From Mixta gaviniae (GTDB lineage: Bacteria; Pseudomonadota; Gammaproteobacteria; Enterobacterales; Enterobacteriaceae), in contig NZ_CP026377.1 in assembly GCF_002953195.1 (NCBI RefSeq), forward strand, positions 2,604,001 to 2,668,000: DNA of 64,000 nt. Direction: 5' to 3'. A program made the position numbers and the translations under genes. The notes beneath the pieces are model-generated. The model made no database searches. It was not told the DNA's origin and saw nothing but the letters and a program-made list of their open reading frames with translations. This document shows positions 1-8,869 of this stretch, in pieces; position 1 is the first letter of the stretch; every line of letters starts with the position of its first letter.

Positions 1-1359
1 GCCGCCGGGGCTAACGTAGTGCGACTTAACTTCTCGCACGGCACGCCCGAGGATCATCAGCTGCGTGCGGATAAAGTGCGCGACATCGCCGCCCGCCTGG
101 GCCGCCACGTCGCCATTCTTGGCGATCTGCAGGGGCCGAAAATCCGCGTGTCGACCTTTAAGGAAGGCAAGATATTCCTCAGCGTCGGCGATCGTTTTCT
201 GCTTGACGCCGATCTGGGCAAGGGCGAAGGCGATAAAGAGAAAGTCGGCATCGACTATAAAGGCCTGCCGGAAGATGTGGTGCCGGGCGACGTGCTGCTG
301 CTTGACGATGGCCGCGTACAGTTGAAAGTGCTGGAAGTACGCGACAGCAAAGTGTTTACCGAAGTGACGGTCGGCGGCCCGCTCTCCAACAATAAAGGGA
401 TTAACAAGCTGGGCGGCGGCCTCTCCGCCGAGGCGCTGACGGAAAAAGACAAAGCGGACATTACTACCGCAGCGAAAATCGGCGTCGACTATCTGGCGGT
501 CTCCTTCCCGCGCTGCGGCGAAGATCTGAATTACGCGCGCCGCCTGGCACAGGAAGCGGGCAGCGACGCGAAAATCGTGGCGAAGGTGGAGCGCGCCGAG
601 GCGGTCTCTACCCAGGCGGCGATGGACGACATTATCCTGGCGTCGGATGTGGTGATGGTGGCGCGCGGCGATCTGGGCGTGGAAATCGGCGACCCGGAGC
701 TGGTGGGCATTCAGAAAGCGCTGATCCGCCGCGCCCGTCAACTGAACCGCGCAGTAATTACCGCCACGCAGATGATGGAATCGATGATCACCAACCCGAT
801 GCCGACGCGCGCCGAAGTGATGGACGTAGCGAACGCCGTGCTGGACGGCACCGATGCGGTGATGCTGTCAGCGGAAACCGCCGCCGGTCAGTATCCGGCG
901 GAAACCGTCAGCGCAATGGCGAAAGTCTGCCTCGGCGCGGAAAAAGTGCCGAGTATCAATGTGTCGAAGCACCGTCTGGAAGTGCAGTTCGATAACGTCG
1001 AAGAGGCGATTGCGATGTCGGCCATGTATGCCGCCAACCACCTGCAGGGCGTCACGGCGATCATTACCATGACAGAATCGGGCCGCACCGCGCTGATGAC
1101 CTCGCGCATCACCTCTGGGCTGCCCATCTTCGCCATGTCGCGTCATGAGCGCACGCTGAACCTGACAGCGCTCTACCGCGGCGTCACGCCGGTCTATTTC
1201 GACAGCAATAATGACGGCGTGGCGGCAGCGCACGATGCGATTAACCTGCTGCGCGACAAGGGCTTCCTGGTTTCCGGCGATCTGGTTATCGTGACGCAGG
1301 GCGATGTTATGGGCACTACCGGCACCACCAATACCAGCCGCGTGCTGCTGGTTGATTAA
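1..1359 (+). CDS. pykA: Pyruvate kinase II, 5' end outside the window
   Basis: Pyruvate kinase transfers phosphate from phosphoenolpyruvate to ADP in the last step of glycolysis, in the cytoplasm. The frame is open from base 1 and aligns by eye from about residue 29 of the 480-residue E. coli PykA, so roughly 28 codons lie left of the window. Visible family segments are NFSHG near the start, [10 protein letters not shown], the barrel active-site run around KVERAEA, and the ATQMMESM segment. It ends in GTT GAT TAA and is followed at once by a hairpin terminator. The type II (PykA) assignment rests on near-identity to E. coli PykA as I remember it and on lpxM, mepM and znu following downstream. 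Confidence 0.97.
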   Translation, partial: AAGANVVRLNFSHGTPEDHQLRADKVRDIAARLGRHVAILGDLQGPKIRVSTFKEGKIFLSVGDRFLLDADLGKGEGDKEKVGIDYKGLPEDVVPGDVLLLDDGRVQLKVLEVRDSKVFTEVTVGGPLSNNKGINKLGGGLSAEALTEKDKADITTAAKIGVDYLAVSFPRCGEDLNYARRLAQEAGSDAKIVAKVERAEAVSTQAAMDDIILASDVVMVARGDLGVEIGDPELVGIQKALIRRARQLNRAVITATQMMESMITNPMPTRAEVMDVANAVLDGTDAVMLSAETAAGQYPAETVSAMAKVCLGAEKVPSINVSKHRLEVQFDNVEEAIAMSAMYAANHLQGVTAIITMTESGRTALMTSRITSGLPIFAMSRHERTLNLTALYRGVTPVYFDSNNDGVAAAHDAINLLRDKGFLVSGDLVIVTQGDVMGTTGTTNTSRVLLVD

Positions 1360-1365
1360 CGCCTG

Positions 1366-1391
1366 ACGCCGCGGCTGGCCTGCGGCGTTTT
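1366..1391 (+). terminator. Intrinsic terminator of pykA
   Basis: ACGCCGC (1366-1372) pairs with GCGGCGT (1382-1388) and is followed by four T residues. It starts seven bases after the pykA stop. Confidence 0.85.
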
Positions 1392-1439
1392 CACAGGTGC
1401 ATTAACGCTGCGCGCGGCCGCTCCGCGCGCTGTTTGTTG

Positions 1440-1730
1440 CCAGGCTTTCCTTTTCCTGCTGCCTGCCTTGTTCTCTGCCAGTTGTCTCCTGCGCCTGTTA
1501 TCAGCTGCTTGTCGCCTGCTATCTGACATTTGCCGCCTGCGCCTGCCTCCTGTTCTCTGTCCCCCGTTCTCTACCTTCTGCCCTCTGCACTCTGCACTCT
1601 GCACTCTGTCATCTGCCCCTGCTCACTGCCCCTGCTCACTGCCCTTTATCCTCTGCCCTCTGTATCCCGTCCGCTGCCCTCAGCATTCTGCAGCCTGCCC
1701 TCTGTCACTCACTTGCTGGCGACAATTCAG
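1440..1730. repeat. Pyrimidine-rich degenerate tandem repeat tract
   Basis: The plus strand is almost wholly pyrimidine with CTG/CTC words. It holds a heptamer CTCTGCA repeated more than three times (1583-1608) and a 13-mer repeated twice (1614-1639), surrounded by decayed copies. Open frames across it are low-complexity and have no gene features. It fills most of the gap between pykA and the dfo promoter. Confidence 0.7.
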
Positions 1731-1845
1731 CCGATCCGGCTCGCTTTTTCCCTGTTATTTGTATCACTACTACTGAGAAAAATGTGATCTTAATCACACT
1801 TTAAATATTAATGATACTTATAACTCATTTGTCACAAAAATCCTA

Positions 1846-1873
1846 TTGAATGATAATGATTGCTATTTATAAT
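1846..1873 (+). promoter_or_regulatory. dfo promoter overlapped by a Fur-type box
   Basis: A -35 hexamer TTGAAT (1846-1851) and a perfect -10 TATAAT (1868-1873) are separated by 16 bp. The spacer begins with TGATAATGATT, a strong left half of the Fur operator; the right half is degenerate (ATTGCTA against ideal ATTATCA). Iron-loaded Fur bound here would cover both hexamers, which fits iron-repressed siderophore synthesis. The untranslated leader would be about 230 bases. Confidence 0.75.
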
Positions 1874-2110
1874 CGCATTCACATTATCAGTTGCAGCATT
1901 TGCGCAACATAAACAGTGATATCCGTAGGAAATGGGAGGTCTGCCGCTGAAAAAGGTTATCCCCATCGCTTCGCTTTCTTGCCGGTGAGTCTCGCCTCTT
2001 CGGCAATGCATTAAATAACTTTAACTGATGCCGTGGCGCATCAGACGTACAGGGTCGTCATACACGTTATGTCGTCACGGGGTTCTTACGTCCAAAATAA
2101 GGTCAAGGAA

Positions 2111-3667
2111 ATGGGATTGGTTTCCGCAACAACGCAAAACAGCGCTTCAGCAGCCCGCAACGCTACCTCCGCCGACAGCGCGGCTTTTTTCTTTAATGAA
2201 GCGCAGCTGGAGCAGTACGCGCAGCAGACCCTGAGCGCGCTGGCGCTGATCCGTCAGCAGCTGCAGCAAACGGAAAAGCCATTCAGCGGCATTTTGCCGC
2301 ACGAGCTGGCGCCGGCGCTGCGCGCTATCGATCTCGACACGCCGCTGGGCGATGAGCAGGCGGCGCTGGCCGAGTTGTCTGACGTCTATCTGCGCGACGC
2401 CGTCTGGTTCCACCATCCAAAATATGTGGCGCATCTCAACTGTCCCATCGTGCTGCCTTCACTGCTGGCGGAGCAGATCATGAGCGCAGTGAACAGTTCG
2501 GTGGATACCTGGGATCAGAGCGCCGGCGGCACGCTGATCGAGCAGAAGGTGATCGACTGGACGCTGCAGCGCATCGGGCTGCCCGCCGGATCCGATGGGA
2601 TTTTCACCAGCGGCGGCACCCAGTCTAACCTGATGGCGATGCTGCTGGCGCGCGACAGCTGGTGCGCGCGTCAACATCCCGGCCACCTGATCAAACAGCG
2701 CGGCCTGCCGCCGGAAGCGGGCAAATGGCGAATTTTTACCTCGAAAATGAGCCATTTCAGCATTCAGAAATCGACCGCCATTCTTGGTCTTGGCTATGAT
2801 GCGGTGATCGCCGTCGATCATGACGACCATTACCGCATGGATGCCGCCAAACTTGAGCAGGCGATCCAGCAGTGCCGCCAGGAAGGACTGATCCCGATTG
2901 CGGTGGTGGCCACGGCGGGCACCACCGACTTTGGCAGCATCGATCCATTGCAGGCGGTAAGCGATATCTGCCGCCACTATCAGCTCTGGATGCATGTCGA
3001 CGCCGCCTACGGCTGCGGCCTGCTGGTGTCGCCGCAGCATCGCCAGCGCCTGCAGGGCATTGAGCATGCCGACTCGGTGACCGTCGATTACCACAAATCC
3101 TTTTTCCAGACCGTCAGCTGCGGCGCCTTCTTTGTGCGTGAGAGCCACCATCTCAGCCACGTCACGGTGCATGCCGACTATCTCAACCCGCTCAGCGCGC
3201 AGCAGGAAGGCACGCCTAACCTGGTCAACAAAAGCATCCAGACCACGCGCCGCTTCGACGCGCTGAAGATGTGGATGACGCTGCGCATTATGGGCGCACA
3301 GCAGCTGGGCGCAGCCTTTGACAGCGTGCTGGCGCTGGCGCAGCAAACCCATCGCCTGCTGCAGGCGCATCCGGCAATTGAAGTGCTGCACGCGCCGGAG
3401 CTGACCACCCAGGTGTTTCGCTTTATTCCACGTCCGGGTCTTAGCGACGAGATCACCGATGAGGTCAACGCGCAGATCCGCAAGGCACTGTTCCGCTCCG
3501 GCAATGCGGTGGTAGCAGGTACTAAAGTGAACGGCCGTCAGTATCTGAAGTTCACCCTGCTTAATCCAGCCACCAGCGTCGCCGATATGGAAGATGTGAT
3601 AGCGCTGATCACCCATTACGGGCGCGAGCTGTCACGCAGCCTGTCATTAAACGCAGCGAATCAGTAA
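2111..3667 (+). CDS. dfoJ: Pyridoxal-phosphate lysine decarboxylase for desferrioxamine synthesis
   Basis: The product belongs to the group II pyridoxal-phosphate decarboxylases. By context with dfoA and dfoC it should decarboxylate lysine to cadaverine, the first step to desferrioxamine E. The cofactor signature is clear: HVDAAYG (His295, Asp297) and the Schiff-base lysine in DYHKSFF at about Lys329. The frame stays open upstream to a GTG at 2033 and an ATG at 2069, but neither has a ribosome site; the ATG at 2111 has AAGG eight bases upstream, giving 518 residues. The start is the least certain point. dfoA follows after 7 bases, so the two are cotranscribed. No Fur site other than that at 1846-1873 was seen. 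Confidence 0.88.
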   Translation: MGLVSATTQNSASAARNATSADSAAFFFNEAQLEQYAQQTLSALALIRQQLQQTEKPFSGILPHELAPALRAIDLDTPLGDEQAALAELSDVYLRDAVWFHHPKYVAHLNCPIVLPSLLAEQIMSAVNSSVDTWDQSAGGTLIEQKVIDWTLQRIGLPAGSDGIFTSGGTQSNLMAMLLARDSWCARQHPGHLIKQRGLPPEAGKWRIFTSKMSHFSIQKSTAILGLGYDAVIAVDHDDHYRMDAAKLEQAIQQCRQEGLIPIAVVATAGTTDFGSIDPLQAVSDICRHYQLWMHVDAAYGCGLLVSPQHRQRLQGIEHADSVTVDYHKSFFQTVSCGAFFVRESHHLSHVTVHADYLNPLSAQQEGTPNLVNKSIQTTRRFDALKMWMTLRIMGAQQLGAAFDSVLALAQQTHRLLQAHPAIEVLHAPELTTQVFRFIPRPGLSDEITDEVNAQIRKALFRSGNAVVAGTKVNGRQYLKFTLLNPATSVADMEDVIALITHYGRELSRSLSLNAANQ

Positions 3668-3674
3668 GGGCATA

Positions 3675-4970
3675 ATGATGAACGACACCATTTATGACTT
3701 TATCGGCATCGGCATCGGTCCGTTTAACCTCGGTCTCGCCTGCCTTACCGCGCCGCTGGAAGAGGTCAACGGCCTGTTTCTCGATCAGAATCCCGGCTTT
3801 GACTGGCACACCGGCATGATGCTGGAAAGCGCCCATCTGCAGACGCCGTTTATGGCCGACCTGGTGACGCTGGCCGACCCCACCAGCCGCTTCAGCCTGT
3901 TGAATTATATGAAGCAGAAAGGAAAGCTTTACAGCTTTTATATCCGTGAAAGCTTTTTTCTGATGCGCAAAGAGTACAACCAGTATTGCCAGTGGGCCTG
4001 CTCGCAGCTGGATAACCTGCGCTGGAACACGCGCGTGGAGTACGCCAGCTACGATGAAGCCCGTGAGTGCTATCAGCTGCACACCGTCGATACCCGCAGC
4101 GGCGAGCGCCGCAGCTGGCTGACGCGCAAGCTGGTGCTGGGCACCGGGCCGGTCTCCTGGCTGCCGGAGTGCAGCCGCCCGCTGCGCGATCGGGTGGTGC
4201 ATTCCAGCGACTACCTGGTGAATAAAGCGAAGCTGCAGGCGCAGCGCTCGATCACCGTGCTGGGCAGCGGCCAGAGCGCGGCGGAGATTTTCTACGATCT
4301 GCTGAGCGATATCGACCAGCACGACTACCAGCTGAACTGGATCACGCGCGCGCCGCGCTTCTATCCGCTGGAATACACCAAGCTGACGCTGGAGATGACC
4401 TCGCCGGAGTGGATCGACTACTTCCACGCCCTTCCCCCCGGCAAGCGCGACCAGCTGAACGCCGGTCATAAAAACCTGTTTAAAGGTATCAACAGCAGCC
4501 TGATTAACGACATCTACGATCTGATGTATATCAAGCAGCTGGATGGCGATTTGAAGGTGCGGCTGTTTACCAACTCGGCGCTGACCGGGCTGCGTCGCCT
4601 GCCGAATGATGAGCTGGAGCTGTCGCTGCACCAGCGCGAGCAGGATCAGCACTATACCCGTCGCACCGAAGGGCTGGTCATGGCGACCGGCTATCACTAT
4701 CAGCCGCCGCAGTTTATCGAAGGCATCGCCAGCCGCCTGCGCTGGGATGAGCAGGGGCGCTACGACGTGCAGCGTAACTACAGTATCGATCGCCATAACG
4801 CGGTGTTCGTCCAGAACGCCGAGCTGCACACGCACGGCTTTGTGACGCCCGATCTCGGTATGGCCTGCTACCGCAACTCGGTGCTGATCCGCGAGATCGC
4901 CGGGCGCGAAATCTACCCGGTTGAGCAGCGCATCGCCTTCCAGACCTTCCCGGCAGAGACGGAGCAGTAA
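3675..4970 (+). CDS. dfoA: Cadaverine N-monooxygenase (siderophore type)
   Basis: A flavin- and NADPH-dependent N-hydroxylase of the IucD/PvdA family, 431 residues. It should turn cadaverine into N-hydroxycadaverine. The FAD-binding glycine run GIGIGPFN lies at residues 11-18, the NADPH-binding VLGSGQSAAE at about 195-204, and the family ATGY segment at about 337-340. The substrate is inferred from linkage to dfoJ and dfoC; ornithine and lysine hydroxylases look alike at this level. Two ATG codons stand in tandem at the start. The next gene begins two bases after the stop, so translation is probably coupled. Confidence 0.9.
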   Translation: MMNDTIYDFIGIGIGPFNLGLACLTAPLEEVNGLFLDQNPGFDWHTGMMLESAHLQTPFMADLVTLADPTSRFSLLNYMKQKGKLYSFYIRESFFLMRKEYNQYCQWACSQLDNLRWNTRVEYASYDEARECYQLHTVDTRSGERRSWLTRKLVLGTGPVSWLPECSRPLRDRVVHSSDYLVNKAKLQAQRSITVLGSGQSAAEIFYDLLSDIDQHDYQLNWITRAPRFYPLEYTKLTLEMTSPEWIDYFHALPPGKRDQLNAGHKNLFKGINSSLINDIYDLMYIKQLDGDLKVRLFTNSALTGLRRLPNDELELSLHQREQDQHYTRRTEGLVMATGYHYQPPQFIEGIASRLRWDEQGRYDVQRNYSIDRHNAVFVQNAELHTHGFVTPDLGMACYRNSVLIREIAGREIYPVEQRIAFQTFPAETEQ

Positions 4971-4971
4971 T

Positions 4972-7326
4972 ATGACCACGCTATATCAGTGCCAACGCGC
5001 GGCCGGGGCGTTTACCCTGCGGCCGATGACCGCCGCAGACGCCCCGCTGATCCACCGCTGGGTGACGCAGGAGTACGCCCGTTTCTGGGGAATGCAGAAC
5101 GATACGCTGGAGCAGGTCGCCGCCTTTTACCGCCAGCTGACCGCTGATAATCCGCAGGCGGCGGTCATCGGTCTCTGCAACGGCGAGCCGGTTTTTCTGA
5201 TGGAGTTTTATCAGGCGCAGCAGGATGAGGTGGGCAAGCACTACCCGGCGCGCCCTGACGATTACGGGATGCATATTCTGATCGCCCCGGCTGAAAAGCC
5301 GGTTGCGCAGTTCAGCTGGCAGGTGTTCAGCACGGTGATGGATTATCTGTTCAGCCTGCCGCAGGTACGCCGCGTGGTGGTGGAGCCGGACGTGCGCAAT
5401 GAGAAAATTCATCGCCTGAACAAACGCGCCGGCTTCCGTTACCAGCACACCATCGATATGGGACATAAAACCGCGTGGCTCGCTTTCTGCCAGCGCGAAG
5501 ATTATCAGCAGGCTCAACAGCAGGAACACTCACCGATGACAATCTCCACTTCTCTCGCTCACGGCCATCATCTTACCGGCGACAACTGGGCGCTGGCCAA
5601 CCGGCTGCTGGTGCGCAAGGCGATCTCCGAATTCGCCCATGAAAAACTGATCGCCCCGCAACCCGACGGTGACGGCTGGCAGCTGGCGGTGCCGGGCGGC
5701 GAGGCGGTCTACCGCTTCCGCGCCCGCCGGCTGGCGCTCGATCACTGGCAGATCGACGCGCACACGCTGGAAAAAAGCGAAAACGGCGCGCCGCGCCCGC
5801 TGGACGCGCTGCAGTTTATCATCGAGTTTAATCAGCAGATCGGCATTCCCGCCGCCATGCTGGCAACCTATATGGAAGAGATCACCAGCACCCTGTGCAG
5901 CAGCGTCTATAAGCTGCAGAAAGGCAACCCGGACAGCGCGGCGCTGACGCAGGCGGATTTCCAGACGGTGGAAGCCTCGATGACCGAAGGCCACCCCTGC
6001 TTTGTCGCCAACAACGGCCGCATCGGCTTCGATGCGCGCGACTATCTCGCCTACGCGCCGGAAGCGGCCGCGCCGATCCGTTTGATCTGGGTGGCGGTGC
6101 ATACGCGTAACGCGCATTTCTCCAGCCTCGATGCGCTGAGCTACCGGCAGCTGATAGAGGAGGAGCTGGGCGAAACCACCCTCGCGGCCTTTACCGATCG
6201 CCTGCGCGCACTGGCGCGGGATCCGCAGGATTACCTGTTTATGCCGGTACATCCCTGGCAGTGGCAGAACAAGCTGCTGACGGTATTCGCCCCCGATATC
6301 GCCGCGCACGACATTATCTGGCTGGGCGAAGGCGAAGAGGAATATCAGGCGCAGCAGTCGATCCGCACCTTCTTTAACCGCAGCCAGCCGACGAAGCGCT
6401 ATGTGAAAACCGCACTGTCGGTATTGAATATGGGCTTTATGCGCGGGCTGTCGCCCTACTACATGGCCACGACGCCGGCAGTCAATCAGTGGCTGGAAGG
6501 GGTGGTCAATCAGGATCCGTGGCTGCAGCGCTGTGATTTCCGCATCCTGCGCGAAGTGGCGGCCATCGGCTACCACAACCGCTACTACGAGCGTGCCATT
6601 CAGGGCGACTCCGCCTACAAAAAGATGTTCGCCGCGCTATGGCGCGATAACCCGGTCGCGCAGCTCAAGCCGGGCCAGCGCCTGATGACCATGGCGTCGC
6701 TGCTGCATATCGATCAGCATCAGCAGGCGTTGCTGCCGGCGCTGATCGCCGATTCCGGTCTGGCGGCGGAGGCGTGGATCGATCGCTACCTCACCTGCTA
6801 TCTCAGCCCGCTGCTGCACTGTTTCTATCAGCACGATATCGTGTTTATGCCGCACGGCGAAAACCTGATCCTGCTGCTGGAGAATAATGTGCCGGTCAGC
6901 GCCTATATGAAGGATATCGGCGAGGAGATCGCGGTGCTGGATCCGGAAGCGACGCTGCCGGAGAAGGCGCAGCGGCTGGCGGTGGATGTCCCCGATAACC
7001 TGAAGCTGCTCTCTATCTTCACCGACGTCTTCGACTGCATCTTCCGCTTCGTGTCGGCGATTCTGGACGACAGCGGCACGCTGCCGCAGGACCGCTTCTG
7101 GCAGCGCGTGGCGCAGTGCGTGCATGATTATCAGCAGGCGCATCCGCAGCTGGCGAGTAAATTCGCCCGCTACGATATGTTTGCCCCGACTTTCGCCCTC
7201 TCCTGCCTGAACCGGCTGCAGCTGGCGAACAATCAGCAGATGATCAATCTGTCCGATCCGGCGGAAAATCTGAAGTTCGCCGGCGAGCTGACTAACCCGA
7301 TTGCCGTTTATGCGCATCAGGAATAA
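4972..7326 (+). CDS. dfoC: Fused acyltransferase and NIS synthetase for desferrioxamine
   Basis: A two-domain enzyme of 784 residues. The first ~180 residues resemble the GNAT-like hydroxylamine acyltransferases (IucB/DesC); the rest, from about residue 189, is an IucA/IucC synthetase (DesD type). It should succinylate N-hydroxycadaverine and then join and cyclise three units with ATP. Synthetase motifs seen are EGHPCF (His341), MPVHPWQW (His427) and PHGENLILLLEN (His628). The start at 4972 has GGAG seven bases upstream. A glutamine-rich linker (about residues 176-186) precedes an internal ATG at 5536, where a separate desD-like gene would begin, marking the fusion point. No ferrioxamine receptor gene is in the window. 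Confidence 0.9.
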   Translation: MTTLYQCQRAAGAFTLRPMTAADAPLIHRWVTQEYARFWGMQNDTLEQVAAFYRQLTADNPQAAVIGLCNGEPVFLMEFYQAQQDEVGKHYPARPDDYGMHILIAPAEKPVAQFSWQVFSTVMDYLFSLPQVRRVVVEPDVRNEKIHRLNKRAGFRYQHTIDMGHKTAWLAFCQREDYQQAQQQEHSPMTISTSLAHGHHLTGDNWALANRLLVRKAISEFAHEKLIAPQPDGDGWQLAVPGGEAVYRFRARRLALDHWQIDAHTLEKSENGAPRPLDALQFIIEFNQQIGIPAAMLATYMEEITSTLCSSVYKLQKGNPDSAALTQADFQTVEASMTEGHPCFVANNGRIGFDARDYLAYAPEAAAPIRLIWVAVHTRNAHFSSLDALSYRQLIEEELGETTLAAFTDRLRALARDPQDYLFMPVHPWQWQNKLLTVFAPDIAAHDIIWLGEGEEEYQAQQSIRTFFNRSQPTKRYVKTALSVLNMGFMRGLSPYYMATTPAVNQWLEGVVNQDPWLQRCDFRILREVAAIGYHNRYYERAIQGDSAYKKMFAALWRDNPVAQLKPGQRLMTMASLLHIDQHQQALLPALIADSGLAAEAWIDRYLTCYLSPLLHCFYQHDIVFMPHGENLILLLENNVPVSAYMKDIGEEIAVLDPEATLPEKAQRLAVDVPDNLKLLSIFTDVFDCIFRFVSAILDDSGTLPQDRFWQRVAQCVHDYQQAHPQLASKFARYDMFAPTFALSCLNRLQLANNQQMINLSDPAENLKFAGELTNPIAVYAHQE

Positions 7327-7352
7327 TTGATCTGTAGTATTATTTTGACCGC

Positions 7353-7547
7353 TATACTGACGCGGGCGCGTCAGCATGCTGACCAACTCAAAAAGTGAGC
7401 GACAGCCCCCCGTAAGCAAAACGTCCCGCCACGCGGGCCGGGCCGGCAGGAAAACCCTGCTTTGCCGCTTTGCAGGCGCGGTATGTCGCTTACGATACGC
7501 CCTGAGCCATCATCTGACGCGACCGCCTTTTCGGTCGCGTTTTTTAC
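7353..7547 (+). promoter_or_regulatory. Structured mdfA leader with terminator and competing 5' helix (candidate attenuator or riboswitch)
   Basis: A -10-like TATACT at 7353-7358 (weak -35) would start a leader near 7365. CGCGTCAG (7367-7374) can pair with CTGACGCG (7514-7521), which is also part of the 5' arm of the terminator stem at 7517-7540; the two helices exclude each other. Inside lie a ten-pair stem GTGAGCGACA (7395-7404) with TGTCGCTTAC (7484-7493), and two hairpins at 7425-7437 and 7446-7460. The mdfA ribosome site is seven bases past the T-run. I cannot match it to a riboswitch class by eye. DNA at 7357-7374 is also a perfect inverted repeat, so a protein operator is an alternative. 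Confidence 0.5.
7517..7545 (+). terminator. Intrinsic terminator just before mdfA
   Basis: ACGCGACCG (7517-7525) pairs with CGGTCGCGT (7532-7540) around a CCTTTT loop, followed by six T. It could serve the dfo operon, whose stop is 190 bases upstream, or act as the attenuator of mdfA. Confidence 0.9.
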
Positions 7548-7566
7548 ATTTCTGGAGCATACCCGC

Positions 7567-8799
7567 ATGGCCGCATATACCCCGGTTTCCCGCCTGAGCT
7601 TCAGGCATCTATTATTTCCGCTCTCGCTGGTGCTGTTCGAGTTCGCCACCTATATCGCCCACGATATGATCCAGCCCGGCATGCTGCTGGTCACCAGCGA
7701 ATTCCATGTCGGCGCCGAGTGGGTGTCGACCTCACTGACCGCCTATCTGATCGGCGGCATTTTGTTGCAGTGGCTGCTTGGGCCACTGTCCGATAAATAT
7801 GGCCGGCGCCCGGTGATGCTGGCCGGCGTGCTGTTTTTTATCGTCTGCTGCGCGATGACGCACTGGGTCGCCTCGATCGAGCAGTTTGTCGCCCTGCGCT
7901 TTTTCCAGGGCGCCAGCCTCTGCTTTATCGGCGCGGTTGGCTATGCCGCCATTCAGGAAGCCTTTGACGAAGCGCGCAGCGTGCGCATTATGGCGCTGAT
8001 GGCCAACGTTGCCCTGCTGGCGCCGCTGGCCGGGCCGCTGGCGGGCGCCGCTTTTCTCACCGTCAGCGACTGGCGCACCATGTTCTGGCTGTTCGCCCTC
8101 CTCGCCGCCGTGGCGCTGGTCGGCCTGTGGCGCGCGATGCCGGAAACCGCCGGCGACCGCAGCGTCTCCATCAGCCTGAAAAGCCTGGGGCGCGTTTATC
8201 TTGGGCTGGCGCGCGACCGTCAGGTGATGAGCGGCTCACTGGCTATCGGCCTGGTGTTTATCCCGATCCTCGCCTGGGTGGCGCTGTCGCCGGTTATTTT
8301 GATACATGATGAAGGGCTGACGCGTATGGACTACGCGCTGCTGCAGCTGCCGGTATTCCTGGCGATGATCGCCGGCAACCTGACGCTGGGCCGGCTGGCG
8401 AGCCGTCTGCCGATTGAAGGGCCGCTGCGCTTCGGCGCCTGGCCGATTCTCGCCGGTCTGGCGCTGGCGACGCTCACCTCGATTATCGATCGCCACAGCT
8501 ACCTGTGGCTGACTGCCGGTCTGAGCATCTACGCTTACGGCGCGGGAATGGTCAATGCCGGGCTTTATCGCCTGACGCTGTTTTCCAGCAGTGCGGGCAA
8601 AGGCAGCGTTGCCGCGATGTTAGGGATGGTGAGCATTCTGGCCTTCGCGGTGGGGATTGAGCTGTCGAAGTATGGGTATTTCCACGGTGGTACCGCCTGG
8701 TTCAGCCTGATCAATCTGGCAAGCGGCCTGCTGTGGCTGCTGCTGGTGACCGCGTTTCTGCGCGAGCGCAAGCGCCGCAGCAAACTCGACCCGGCCTGA
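7567..8799 (+). CDS. mdfA: MdfA-like multidrug/proton antiporter of the MFS
   Basis: An inner-membrane major facilitator protein of 410 residues, very like E. coli MdfA in length and sequence. The acidic residues used by MdfA for protons and cationic drugs are kept in the first helix as Glu25 and Asp33 (EFATYIAHDMIQPG), and motif A reads GPLSDKYGRR. Start 7567 has GGAG nine bases upstream and matches the MdfA amino terminus; a longer frame to 7462 lacks a ribosome site. Its place behind dfoC suggests it could also export the siderophore (the role given to DfoS elsewhere), but the sequence points to MdfA. Expression is probably controlled by the preceding leader. Confidence 0.88.
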   Translation: MAAYTPVSRLSFRHLLFPLSLVLFEFATYIAHDMIQPGMLLVTSEFHVGAEWVSTSLTAYLIGGILLQWLLGPLSDKYGRRPVMLAGVLFFIVCCAMTHWVASIEQFVALRFFQGASLCFIGAVGYAAIQEAFDEARSVRIMALMANVALLAPLAGPLAGAAFLTVSDWRTMFWLFALLAAVALVGLWRAMPETAGDRSVSISLKSLGRVYLGLARDRQVMSGSLAIGLVFIPILAWVALSPVILIHDEGLTRMDYALLQLPVFLAMIAGNLTLGRLASRLPIEGPLRFGAWPILAGLALATLTSIIDRHSYLWLTAGLSIYAYGAGMVNAGLYRLTLFSSSAGKGSVAAMLGMVSILAFAVGIELSKYGYFHGGTAWFSLINLASGLLWLLLVTAFLRERKRRSKLDPA

Positions 8800-8843
8800 C
8801 CGGCGGGCGCGACGCTGGCGCCCGCCCCCGCTGCAGAGAACAT

Positions 8844-8869
8844 GCCCGCCGTCGCGCGGGCTATTTTTT
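8844..8869 (+). terminator. Terminator of mdfA, overlapping the lpxM stop
   Basis: GCCCGC (8844-8849) pairs with GCGGGC (8856-8861) and is followed by TATTTTTT. A second GC-rich hairpin lies at 8802-8826. The stem reaches the stop codon of convergent lpxM. Confidence 0.75.

Noticed and set aside
1468..1787. Open frames in the repeat tract after pykA
   Set aside because: Translations are low-complexity Ser/Pro/Leu repeats in several frames at once, with no ribosome site.
3609..4979. Long minus-strand frame opposite dfoA
   Set aside because: Shadow of dfoA caused by high GC at third positions; no family pattern.
7376..7597. Possible leader peptide gene before mdfA
   Set aside because: No ribosome site and the frame runs through the terminator and into mdfA; the RNA structure explains the region better.
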